64,000 nt of DNA from Siderastrea radians (lineage: Eukaryota > Cnidaria > Anthozoa > Scleractinia > Rhizangiidae): the NCBI GenBank assembly GCA_964017195.1, contig OZ024896.1, positions 32,207,807 through 32,271,806 on the forward strand, in the 5' to 3' direction. Under the pieces are notes generated by a model. The model was not told the origin of the DNA. It saw only the letters and a list, made by a program, of their open reading frames with translations, and searched no databases. Positions 56,401-64,000 of the stretch are shown here, in pieces; the first letter of the stretch is position 1; every line of letters begins with the position of its first letter. The position numbers were made by a program, and so were the translations under genes.

Positions 56401-58260
56401 TCTTGTTCTAGCATAATATGCCCGTGAGTTTTTTTCGGTTTTTGCAGGGTTTGACGGATTTCCAAGATAGAATTTCGCCTTTGTTAGTGAAAAACGCGCT
56501 CAAAACGGTCTTTAAATGAAGTGTGAAGGTGTCATTACGGCATATATCTCTCTGAAAAGCATGAACAGTGTTTGATTGAAGACAAAATTTGTCTTTCAGG
56601 AGAGGTATTTCAGTAACAATGGGTGGGGCATTTGAACGGCTTTTTTGCCCCGAGGGGAGGGGATTTGAACAAGCCAATCTTCATAAAGTTCAAATGCCCG
56701 GGGGAGGGGGGATGTTGAAGCTTCAATTTGACTGGTACATAACGTTGTCCTTATGCTGACGCGACTAGACCGAAGGGTATTATGGGTAGATGTAAAGCTG
56801 TTTGAGGTTCAGTTTCTTTGTTGACAGTGCATTAGCATGAAAGAAACTGACATAAATCGATGTTGCCGGAAAAAGTGATTGCTTTGGATTTGGCATATAT
56901 TTTGCCTCCCAAACTTGAAAAACCCCGTGACGTATCCCCTTTAACTCTTCAGTTAAGCCCCAGTTGTGAAAAGCATCTAATTTCTTCCTACGTTGTCCCT
57001 ACTTGATCAAACAAACAGGTCATGAGAATAAAGAAAATAATCACCAAAAAGAAAAATTCTTGATACCTCAGCAAATTCTCCCAGATAGTACAATAAGAAC
57101 ATAGAAGAGAATATACTGTTGTTGGAATTCAAAGGGTTAAAGTTCTTGTGCCAAGTACTAACTGTGAGAAGAGCTATTGTGAATTTTAAATCTTAAGTGA
57201 TATTATAGCAAACATATACACTTTTGGTTCCTGTTCGAAATTAACTTCTTTCATTGCTTGACAGTGTACGCCGATGCAGGAATCGATCTCAGCAAACCTG
57301 TGATTGGCATGTGTATTGGTGGCATGTCGTCCTGTACTTTGGTGCTCACGGCACATCTCTGTGGATGTCCCGATGTGGCCCTCTATCACGTAAGGAGAAT
57401 TAAAAGTATGCCGACTAAATGGGAAGTTCCGAGACAAAGGGGGGATGGGTGGGAGGGTAGCAGGGGAGAGGGGAGTGGGAAGAGAAGAGAGGGTTTGTGT
57501 GATAACGTCTCTGTAGATGTCTTGATGGATCCTTCCGTCGCATAACGAGAATTGAACGTTTGACTCAAAAGAAAGCTCCGGGAAGAGGAAGTGGTCGGGG
57601 AGGGGTGGAGGTTTGCGGGGAAGAAGGGAGAAGCTTGTTTGGTAAAGTCTCTGTAAATGTCCCGTTGTGGCCTTCTTGTATGTAATGAGAATTGAACGTT
57701 TGACTAAATAGGACACTTAGGGGAGGGCTTCAAAATGGCGGACATTTGGATTTTGTATTACATTAAACAATTAGCTCAGCACTTCAGATTTTGAAGTTAA
57801 CTTTGTTTTACTCTTTAGGTTCAGCAATAAGTTAGAAACAAGAATTTAAAACTCAACTGGCAATTGGACTACTGGGCAAAAGATTGAAATAAAAAAAAAG
57901 ACGAATAAATTAACGTTCACTGAGATATTAATACAATGATAGCAACCTGTTTGTCAATGAGTTAGAAAAATACGTGCGAGTTTTTTTCCCCGACAAATTC
58001 TATCCATACCAGTACAAAAGACAACAAGCAGTGGAAACAAAAACTGCAGGGTGCTCGAGACGGCAAATGCTTTTCTAGGAAAAATTCACGCGTGGTTTGT
58101 GCTCAATGCTTGCTTGCTTGACCTTGCTTGGTTTATTAACTGTTGAAGACCTTCGGAGCTACATTACCAAGAAGTTTATTTAATTTTGCCTTTTATTATT
58201 TTAACAGGGAGGCTTTACTGAGTGGAAGGCAAGAGCAGACCCGAACCAAATTGAATAATA
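44432..58260 (+). CDS. two-domain rhodanese: thiosulfate / 3-mercaptopyruvate sulfurtransferase
   Basis: Exons 44432-44571, 45767-45971, 47382-47477, 47571-47703, 56088-56189, 57265-57389 and 58210-58260; all GT-AG and phase-consistent, 283 residues, close to the usual length of MPST/TST. The N-terminal inactive rhodanese repeat has VSTSWLNSKL, LLDATWFP, HITTATYMNM, HVVIYENT and VLDGGLERW. The C-terminal repeat has VCDSRG, SGHYPGAVNIPF and the active-site loop CIGGMS with Cys242, ending GGFTEWKARADP. In animals such enzymes move sulfane sulfur from mercaptopyruvate or thiosulfate to thiols or cyanide. The loop differs from both CRxG (TST) and CGxGVT (MPST), so I leave the symbol blank. No mitochondrial presequence is evident. 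Intron 4 is 8.4 kb of transposons. A tandem paralogue begins 3.6 kb downstream. AATAAA at 58441 is a plausible poly(A) signal. Confidence 0.9.
44572..45766. other. sulfurtransferase intron 1
   Basis: A single diverged 106-bp unit at about 44830-44930 ('agtggtcattcaaacgagag' with 'gctactgagtggcagttt'). Also a direct duplication: 45290-45400 and 45535-45640 share 'aaaatcaaatgcttgaattt'-like and 'catgccaaggt..gactaatca' strips. No extra exon seen. Confidence 0.55.
46441..47337. mobile_element. TIR element interrupted by a second MITE
   Basis: Outer ends 'cgccccatccacataaattt' and 'acacattagcgtggacgggg' pair imperfectly. Inside, 46817-46965 is a separate element with ends 'aggctggtttccatatgatc' and 'gtacggaaaccagcctt', next to TTAA-like flanks, holding 'gatcgctacgatcgctgcga' strips. 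Located in intron 2 of the sulfurtransferase. Confidence 0.55.
47704..48403. other. sulfurtransferase intron 4, first part
   Basis: Unassigned AT-rich intron sequence before the large TIR element. Confidence 0.45.
48627..48917 (+). pseudogene. acidic ORF, possible transposase N-terminal remnant
   Basis: A 96-codon frame, open slightly upstream of its first start. It is rich in D, E and S, followed by a basic patch (VRRKKHFTGKKG), and ends abruptly at a stop. It lies about 110 bp inside the left TIR of the 48404 element, where a transposase start would be expected. A short out-of-frame ATG with ATGGCGTCGG context precedes it. Function not recognised with certainty. Confidence 0.4.
50035..50178. 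mobile_element. hairpin MITE inside the composite
   Basis: Arms of about 45 bp: 'tattagacggtttagtgtgt' then 'agtatcgtgggatatttt', mirrored at 50125-50175. The loop is 'gcgagcccgtagggcgag'-like. Confidence 0.8.
50170..51100 (-). mobile_element. Crypton-like (tyrosine recombinase) non-autonomous remnant
   Basis: A minus-strand frame at 50969-50781 encodes an acidic leader, then DLDDSEISLFIEENRN. With one frameshift it continues KTDLKSVKETRAIEEIPAEE, then LNLLCHLFVKVRKRN. The order (acidic leader, FIEEN, K-T-DL, EEIPAEELN, F..VRK) is that of the N-terminal domain of Crypton / KIAA1958-like tyrosine recombinases common in anthozoans. The catalytic R-H-R-Y part is missing. Ends carry 'ttattattcaac' and 'gctgaataataac' as short inverted tips. 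A plus-strand 45-codon frame at 50417 (MEQGKTELFSGLQ) is unexplained. Confidence 0.5.
51111..51905 (-). mobile_element. 795-bp TIR element with an open frame
   Basis: Perfect tips: atatcatgggtgacaaatta at the left, mirrored 'taatttgtcacccatgatat' at the right. A 135-codon minus-strand frame (51780-51373: MMKKILWEVYTALRRFQIF, ending QQFSLSHYHK) fills half of the element. I do not recognise it; it could be a transposase fragment or chance. Confidence 0.65.
51925..52070. mobile_element. hairpin MITE
   Basis: Left 'ggtatactcgtgaaattggg' with 'gcgttttgtcaaaattccaa' is mirrored by 'ttaaaattttgacaaaacgc' and 'aatttcactcgtcaccat' around a loop 'ccctcgcctaaaggctcgg'. Confidence 0.75.
52077..53514. 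mobile_element. 1.44-kb near-perfect hairpin element
   Basis: Two arms of about 700 bp are reverse complements. The left starts 'ttattattcaacaaattgtc' and the right ends 'gacaatttgttgaataataa'. The loop is about 40 bp around 52801. Within both arms is an inner inverted unit, 'aacaattatcctgctcaatc' and 'gccgacgaggccg'. The left arm holds a 63-codon frame (52301-52489: MLTKGQQVFASAHKDIQRLT, ending RKRTYSR) just before a GTAAGG donor-like site, as if a first exon were duplicated in both arms; the right-arm copy is decayed. Confidence 0.85.
53867..54346. mobile_element. C-tract-tipped Harbinger-type MITE with TAA duplication
   Basis: 480 bp, tips tgcgccgaccaattagaaac and the mirrored right end. 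Flanked by TAA (53864-53866 and 54347-54349). Opposite orientation to the copies at 25165 and 59277. Confidence 0.85.
55436..55922. mobile_element. MITE with long TIRs
   Basis: The left arm 'gataaaggggtaagagagct' with 'ctattcccatcctaatcctc' is mirrored on the right ('gggattaggatggggatagg' with 'gtagctctcttacccctttat'). Pairing continues into 'ttatttttagtaacaaa', giving arms of about 120 bp. It lies 165 bp before exon 5 of the sulfurtransferase. A (GTT)n run at about 55941-55968 follows. Confidence 0.75.
56271..56739. mobile_element. variant C-tract-tipped Harbinger-type MITE with TAA duplication
   Basis: Same interior as the 25165 family, but with different tips: tgtaccggtcaaattgaagc, mirrored at the right. 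Flanked by TAA (56268-56270 and 56740-56742). It sits in intron 5 of the sulfurtransferase. Confidence 0.85.
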
Positions 58261-59276
58261 CTAACTGCGTGAACCAGCATAGCTAACTTTGCGTGTAAAG
58301 CAGTGGCACAATTTAGTAGATTTTCCTCTTTTCGCACGTAGTCAAACAAGAACACGTAAACGCGCACGAAATGCGTTGAAATTTCGCTCTTCTTCCCATG
58401 TTTCTCATCACTCTACTTTTCCTGAGTGAAAATAAGCTAAAATAAAAATGTTCGTTATCTACAGAACTCTAAAGGGCTGTCATGTATTGTGTAGCTAGCC
58501 AAGACAAGTAAATAGCTATTACGTTTAATCTTGTTCCTGGTGACTGGTTTATCTGTTCAATTTATTTTTCAATTTATGTTTTTTTGTTTCAATTTATGTA
58601 TGTATTTAATACGCTCAATTTTCTCACGGTTTATCTGAATTATTTCTGATGAACAAAGGAAGCTGGTTTTAAAAAGAGGCATTTTATTTGACAGATCCAT
58701 TTTGTGCGTGACCTTCTCATCTCAGTTCAATCAGTAGCGCAGCCATTTCTTCCACATTTACATACATACCACACACAACCCTGCCTCCTCCTCAGGCGCT
58801 TCGTTTCGCACTTTGGTCGCAAACAAAGGCGAGTGCGAAACGTGAGTGACTGGTATAGAAGCGTGGGGGACCACGGGATGGAGAAAGAAGTTTGCGCGGT
58901 CGTTTGCGGGCGAATTTCAAGAGAGACGTCTGGGAACGAGACAGACACACAACCCATAATCCCTTGGTTGGACTGACGCTTGAAACGTCAACTTTTGAAT
59001 ACTTTTAGGGTGGTCAAATTGAAGAATTTCACTCCGCTACCGACATTACACCACAGTTTCTGTAGAAACCTAATCATTTTTTTTTCATTCTCAACTTAAG
59101 CTGTTTGTCAGCCAATAAAGGGTAAACAGCTTTAACCATTTTAGCCCCAATAATGACAAGCATCGTATTTCTCCTTACAATATTTATTGGATCAAACATA
59201 TAGGTCATGAGAATACAGAAAATAATCGACAAAAAGATAAAATGTCTTGGTGTCTGCGGTAACCTTTCCCATCTAA
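58261..59276. other. 3' flank of the sulfurtransferase
   Basis: Contains the AATAAA at 58441 and AT-rich sequence. At 58727-58976 two overlapping frames exist on opposite strands with no recognisable motif; 'tgcgcgaaacg'-type strips suggest repeat origin. Confidence 0.45.
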
Positions 59277-59761
59277 AGCGCCGATGAATTCGAAAGTTCA
59301 ACACCCCCCCCCCCCCGGGGCACCCCAGACATTTGAACTTTTGAAAATTGGCTTGTTCAAATTCCCTCACCTCGGGGCAAAAAAGCCGTTCAAATGCCCC
59401 ACCAATTAGTACTGAGCTACCTCTCCTCAAAGACAAATTTCGTCTTCAATCAAACACTTTACACGCCTTTCAGAGAGACAGATATGCCGTAATGACACCT
59501 TCAAACTTCTTTTAAAAACCCTTTTGAAAGAGGTACGGTATTCACTAACAAAGGCGAAATTCTATCTTGTTAATCCATCAAACCCTGCAAAAACCGAAAC
59601 AAACTCAGGGGCGTATTACGTCAGAACAAGAGATAAATCCGGTTCAAATTCCCTACCCTTCCAACGCAACGTTCAAATCCCCCCCTCTCCAGGCACGATG
59701 CACAGTCAAATGCCCCGGGTATGCCCGGGGGGGATGTTGAAGTTTCGAATTGATCGGCGCA
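59277..59761. mobile_element. C-tract-tipped Harbinger-type MITE with TAA duplication
   Basis: 485 bp; left tip agcgccgatgaattcgaaag (first base changed), right tip 'tttcgaattgatcggcgca'. Flanked by TAA (59274-59276 and 59762-59764). Confidence 0.85.
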
Positions 59762-59820
59762 TAATTCTGCAAAATCTCAAATAGCATTTAGACATTTAAG
59801 AAACATCACCGAGCGTGGTA

Positions 59821-60199
59821 GGCTCAGTCTCCAGCCGTGAGTGTCTCGATGCGCCCGCGATTCTCGCCACCTTCACGGCTGGGCGCAGGGGTTTGGTTAT
59901 TGTTTAGACTGACCAAAAAGGGACAAACCCCCTGGAATTTGTGGGGCATAATTTAGCGGGATTTCGCGCTATTTTAAGAGGCGTTTTTAGTAGTGGTTCC
60001 GACAAACTTTTGCATTTCACTTTTTTCGAGACGATACAAAAAAAAAAAACAGATAAAATACGCAAATGACGTGTGGATTATCTGCATAATTATTAAAATT
60101 GTAATGACGTCACGGACAAGCCACCAAACTCGTGCGCCCAGCCGTGAAGGTGGCGAGAATCGCTGGGGCATCAAGACACTCACGGCTGGAGACTGAGCC
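59821..60199. mobile_element. TIR MITE with TA target duplication, copy 2
   Basis: 379 bp, the same family as 43954-44358 (tip ggctcagtctccagccgtga), flanked by TA. Shorter than copy 1 through small deletions; 'gtgcgcccagccgtgaaggt' is preserved in both. Confidence 0.85.
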
Positions 60200-60594
60200 T
60201 ACGAGCGTGGCTGTTCAGTATTGCAATCGAGACAACTTAACTCTCAAAATTTCGGAAAGCACGATTTACGTTATTTTCTATTGTTTCATCGGTACCAGTG
60301 TTATCCTAACAGATTGAAACAATGTTTTCACCATATGTCATAGCTGTAGCATACAGCTACTTTTCCTGAAGGTTTTATCCGGTTTGCTTCTCCAGATTTC
60401 AAATGATGTAATCAGAAGGAATGTCTCAAATATGCTCATTTTACACAGAGAGGCAACGTCTTTGTTACGGAGGGTTTTATTCAAAAACTAGTCGATGAAT
60501 TTTCTTTTAAATCTTGTGATCTCAAGTCTAACATGTATTGAACTATCCCTGTAAATGTCACACGCATTGAATCATTTTAAGGGCGCGAAATACA

Positions 60595-61195
60595 AATTAA
60601 AGTATACGAGACTTTTGCACTCGTCTCCAAAATTTTCATTGTCACGTCATTTGTTAACAGCCGGTTTATTTCAGTAGTTTCTCTTTTGTCTTTATTCTAC
60701 ATATTTGTGTGCTTTGGAATCAACAAGTTTGCCATGCTTGCTTGCTACGCTTCGTTGGTGCCGGAGGGATCTTGAAAACTCTGTTTTTAGTACAATAACA
60801 ATGGTAGACTGCGAGTAGTCTGTAATTTTGGCGATCGCTTGTGGGGCGGGCGAAATACACACACGCGCGCGCGCGAAATTTCGAGGAGACGCGACGCGAG
60901 GGGAGCGCAAATTTCGCGCGCATGCGTGTGTGTATTTCGCCCGCCCCACAAGCGATCGCCAAAATTAGAGACTACTCGCAGTCTATAACAATGGAAGCCT
61001 TATGTTAATTGCCATTGTACCAAGAACAGAATTTTCACGATACCCCGGCACCAGCGAAGCGTAGCAAACCGGTATGGTAAACTTGTTAATCCCAAAGCAC
61101 ACAAATATGTAGAATACAGACAAAAGAGAAACTCCTGAAATAAACCGGCTGTCAACAAATGATGCGGCGATGAAAATTTTGGAGACGAAAAAATC
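60595..61195. mobile_element. 600-bp inverted-repeat element with GC-rich inner hairpin
   Basis: The outer arms 'tctccaaaattttcattgtc' and 'gaaaattttggagacgaaaa', plus 'gtgctttggaatcaacaagt' mirrored by 'acttgttaatcccaaagcac', bracket an inner palindrome (about 60806-60989). The inner palindrome is built on 'gcgatcgcttgtggggcggg' and 'cgaaatacacacacgcgcg', with a small loop near 60895. It lies between the two sulfurtransferase paralogues. Confidence 0.8.
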
Positions 61196-61812
61196 ATGAC
61201 GTCATCGTTTCGTTGCTATGGTAACGCCGATGTCAATCAAACCTACGTTTTTGACAAGTTCATTCCGTCTCTAGTAAATGTGCGAGACAGCTTGCTCCAC
61301 CGAGCTCAGACGGTAAAGTATTAGCCGTTCAAAGTTGAGATGGTGTGCCTTGGAAAAATCCAAATGAGCTACCTTAAGATATACCTTAATATTATATGTA
61401 ATTTACATAAAAAATAATTAGGACTACCGCCTATCAGCCCAGTAACTTGAAACTGAGAGAATAAATCTCTTGTTTTTTTTTAGTCTTTCCCTGTAATGAT
61501 TTACGTTATTGTCTGCGCTATTATCATGTTATTTCGTTCGTCCCAAAGCTGAGTCCGTTGTTCCATTCCAATATTTCTTTTCTACATTTCCCACTCCTCA
61601 TAGGGCGACCTGAGCAGGGCTCCGCAGGGGAGAAATCAAATCATATAAACCCGCGTTCAGGCGAAACGAACTGACCGAAGACAAATCACTCAGTTAGTCA
61701 CACTCAGCTAGTGCGAGAGGCCTTGTAGAACTGTTATTAACTTCTTTTAGTCAAATCTCGCGGGCTCAGCGTACCGGCATCGACCGGATGAACACTTGCA
61801 TTTCGGACAGCT

Positions 61813-63229
61813 ATGGGCTCCGAAACTCCTTGTATCGTGTCAACAGACTGGCTGAACAAAAAGCTTGAGGACAAAACAAGTGATTTAGCAGTTTTAGATG
61901 TGACTTGGTTCAGCGACAAGGATGCTATTAAAGACTTCTCAAAGTAAGCAGGATTTAAGTAACTAATAGAGGTTCAAAATTATATCATTAATGATTAAGG
62001 GTGGAATGATGATGAAGGTTCGAACGTTTGACACGAAATTTCTGAAACTTTCAGTTTCGCGCGCTGTGATTAGATATCTGCCTCTGGGTTTTCTAGAGTG
62101 AAAAATCAGTTAGAACGGCCAGCGCCACGTATACCGACTGAATTGATCTGACAGGTCTCAAGTCGACCAAATTAATTTCGAATGCAACCGTATTGCCATG
62201 CCTTCCTCTGCAAGTGTGAGATTCGGGAACTGCAAAGTCGGTGTGGACTACTGGAATGGCACACGGATTGTTGACCACACAAATATTGGGCCTACCCTTT
62301 TATATGGTTTCCTTGGGTATGATGTTAATAATCAAATAATTCCTAAAACATTTACAGACAGCTTATCATGGTGTTTAGGAATTATCGAAGTGGGATAAAT
62401 GTATTATTAGTGGAATGGCATGGACTACATGCAATATGGTCTCCCGTCTGATTGGCTGTGGCACAATTCACATGTCAAAGTTGAATAAAAATGTTCACAA
62501 TTTTTAGATTTGCACAGTACCTGGGGTAGGGAGGGGGGAGCATAGCAACTGGAGGGACCAGGGAATTTATGAGTCAGAATTATTAGATTTTGAGTTCACT
62601 GCAATAGAGTAGTCTACTATAATTTTAGGGTTTGCCACAATTTCAGTGGTTTGCTTTGAGACAGGGTTAGGGTCACTGTTTACCGTCATTCTTGAACTTA
62701 ACTTGCAAAAATCTAACTAATTAAAATTGTATTCAACCCATAAATTTCTTGATGCAATATTGGGTGACTTGATTGAGATCCTGTTATGGGCGTATGCGTG
62801 TCCACCATCTTAATTTCTAAACTTGTTTTGTCACGATTTCTGGTAGTGAGCATGTCCCCATCAAAAATTAATACTACAATCTTACTTTCTGTTGCTGGAA
62901 CATTTCATGGAGGTAGTTTTGTCATTTGTTACCATTTTATTTTATTCTGTTGTTGTGCACTGTTTCAACTCCATGTTGGTTGTTTGGAATGTACCCTAAC
63001 AGGGCCTAACCAATTAAATTTCAGGCAACATATCATTGGTGCTTCATACATGGATGTATTCTTAGGAGTGGAAACTACCCCCTTGTACCCACGAAACATT
63101 CCAGATGAAGCGACCTTTCAAATGAATGCTAGAGGGAGTGCAGTGAATGATAACAACCATGTCATCATCTATGAAAATACTGGAAAATTTGGATTCTTTC
63201 TTGGAGCAAGAGCTTGGTGGATGTTTAAG
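61813..63229 (+). CDS. tandem rhodanese paralogue, first two exons
   Basis: Exons 61813-61943 (phase 2) and 63025-63229; the gene continues past the right edge. It starts MGSETPCIVSTDWLNKKLED, then LAVLDVTWFSDKDA; exon 2 runs KQHIIGASYMDVFLGVETTP, then HVIIYENTGKF and RAWWMFK. Exon 2 has exactly the same length (205 nt), borders and phases as exon 2 of the gene at 44432, and most residues match (PLYPRNIP.EATFQ, NARGSAV). Exon 1 is three codons shorter. This is the inactive N-terminal rhodanese repeat, so nothing can be said about its active site. The two genes are a recent-looking tandem duplication. Confidence 0.9.
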
Positions 63230-64000
63230 GTAAAAGATAAAGTGGCACTTGGGCCATATGGACAGCTAGCTTGGCCACAACTACTATATCCTGGTTTCTG
63301 AAGTATGAAGCAACTCAGAATGTTAACTAAACCTCCTGTATGGGCTCTCTCCCTCGTGGAAGCTCAAAGGGGCTTTTTGTATGGAGAGAATCCACTGAAA
63401 AAGTGAGTGCATCAGACCTCTGTGGAGGAGAGAGCTGTATGGGATGTTACTCCATTGCAGGGTTAAAAATTCCCCCAAGATTTTGTTAGGTTTACTTTCC
63501 CTAATAAATCACTTTAATTTGCTTGTTCCCATTTATACGTCTGGATGTGGAGGAAGGTAATATTTAACAAATAATGTTGGTTTTGGATACCAACCAGCAG
63601 ACCCAATCCCTAGGGGGATTTAATGTCACATAAATGTGGTTCGTAGGGGTGATCTAGACAGTTTGAAAAAAAAGCCTGTAAAGATACTATTATAACATTT
63701 TTGTGGGTTGTGGATCAAATTCATTTTCATCCCTAAGAGTTACATATTCTTTGCTTAATTTGCTAGGAACAGTTTATTTTTTATAAATTTACAACCCTCT
63801 TGGGTAAAAGTAAAAAAAAAAAAAAGGGGAAAAGGACTATAATGAAAATAAACCAAACCCCAAGAGGTCCTTTCAAAATTTCCAAGGAGCACCCTGTCAA
63901 TTCCGTATAGGAGGCCCCACCCGTTAAAATGTTAAACAGCTTTTATCAGAATGTTTACAGGTACAGTATAGAACATATCTTAAATGAATTGCCGTAGATT
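63230..64000. other. intron 2 of the second rhodanese gene
   Basis: AT-rich, no further exon found. The next expected exon (starting LFGHDNVS-like) lies beyond the window. Confidence 0.6.

Overview
The window looks like nuclear DNA of an anthozoan cnidarian, most likely a stony coral. It is AT-rich, its genes are split into short exons with GT-AG introns, the tRNA-derived SINEs are of an anthozoan type, and intergenic and intronic DNA is packed with short inverted-repeat transposons. No bacterial, organellar or viral gene organisation is seen. The organism assignment is inference from sequence style and protein similarity, without any search.

Layout. Positions 1-2610 are repeats: a diverged 106-bp tandem repeat, microsatellites and tRNA-Thr-like SINEs. 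From 3169 to 6614 on the minus strand lie the first three coding exons of a cyclin-G-associated kinase (GAK/auxilin) orthologue whose remainder lies off the left edge. About 280 bp away, head to head, a 20-exon plus-strand gene (6898-20942) encodes a 742-residue protein that joins a GNAT acetyltransferase domain, a helical linker and a C-terminal PARP-like ADP-ribosyltransferase domain. This is the most unusual gene in the window; every exon junction is phase-consistent in my model. A 106-bp tandem array (21121-22120) follows.

A two-exon Ly6/uPAR-domain, probably GPI-anchored, protein occupies 25825-28993, with a three-level transposon nest in its intron. On the minus strand, 33275-38360 encodes a D-glutamate cyclase-like (DGLUCY/DUF1445) protein whose C-terminal part is shortened and joined by an unresolved frame break. 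The stretch 38361-44431 is repeats, including a minisatellite held between terminal inverted repeats and a Harbinger-like remnant.

From 44432 to 58260 is a complete seven-exon two-domain rhodanese (thiosulfate / 3-mercaptopyruvate sulfurtransferase type). Its 8.4-kb fourth intron carries a roughly 6.9-kb TIR-bounded element with several later insertions, including a 1.44-kb near-perfect hairpin and a Crypton-like fragment. A tandem paralogue of the rhodanese begins at 61813 and runs off the right edge after two exons.

The genes do not form a pathway; they are ordinary monocistronic animal genes. The only functional neighbour relations I can support are the divergent GAK / GNAT-PARP promoter and the tandem duplication of the sulfurtransferase. 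The most notable items are the GNAT-PARP fusion with a His-to-Cys change at the predicted NAD-binding triad, the eroded DGLUCY C-terminus, and the readable insertion history of several MITE families, four copies of one family having clear TWA target-site duplications.
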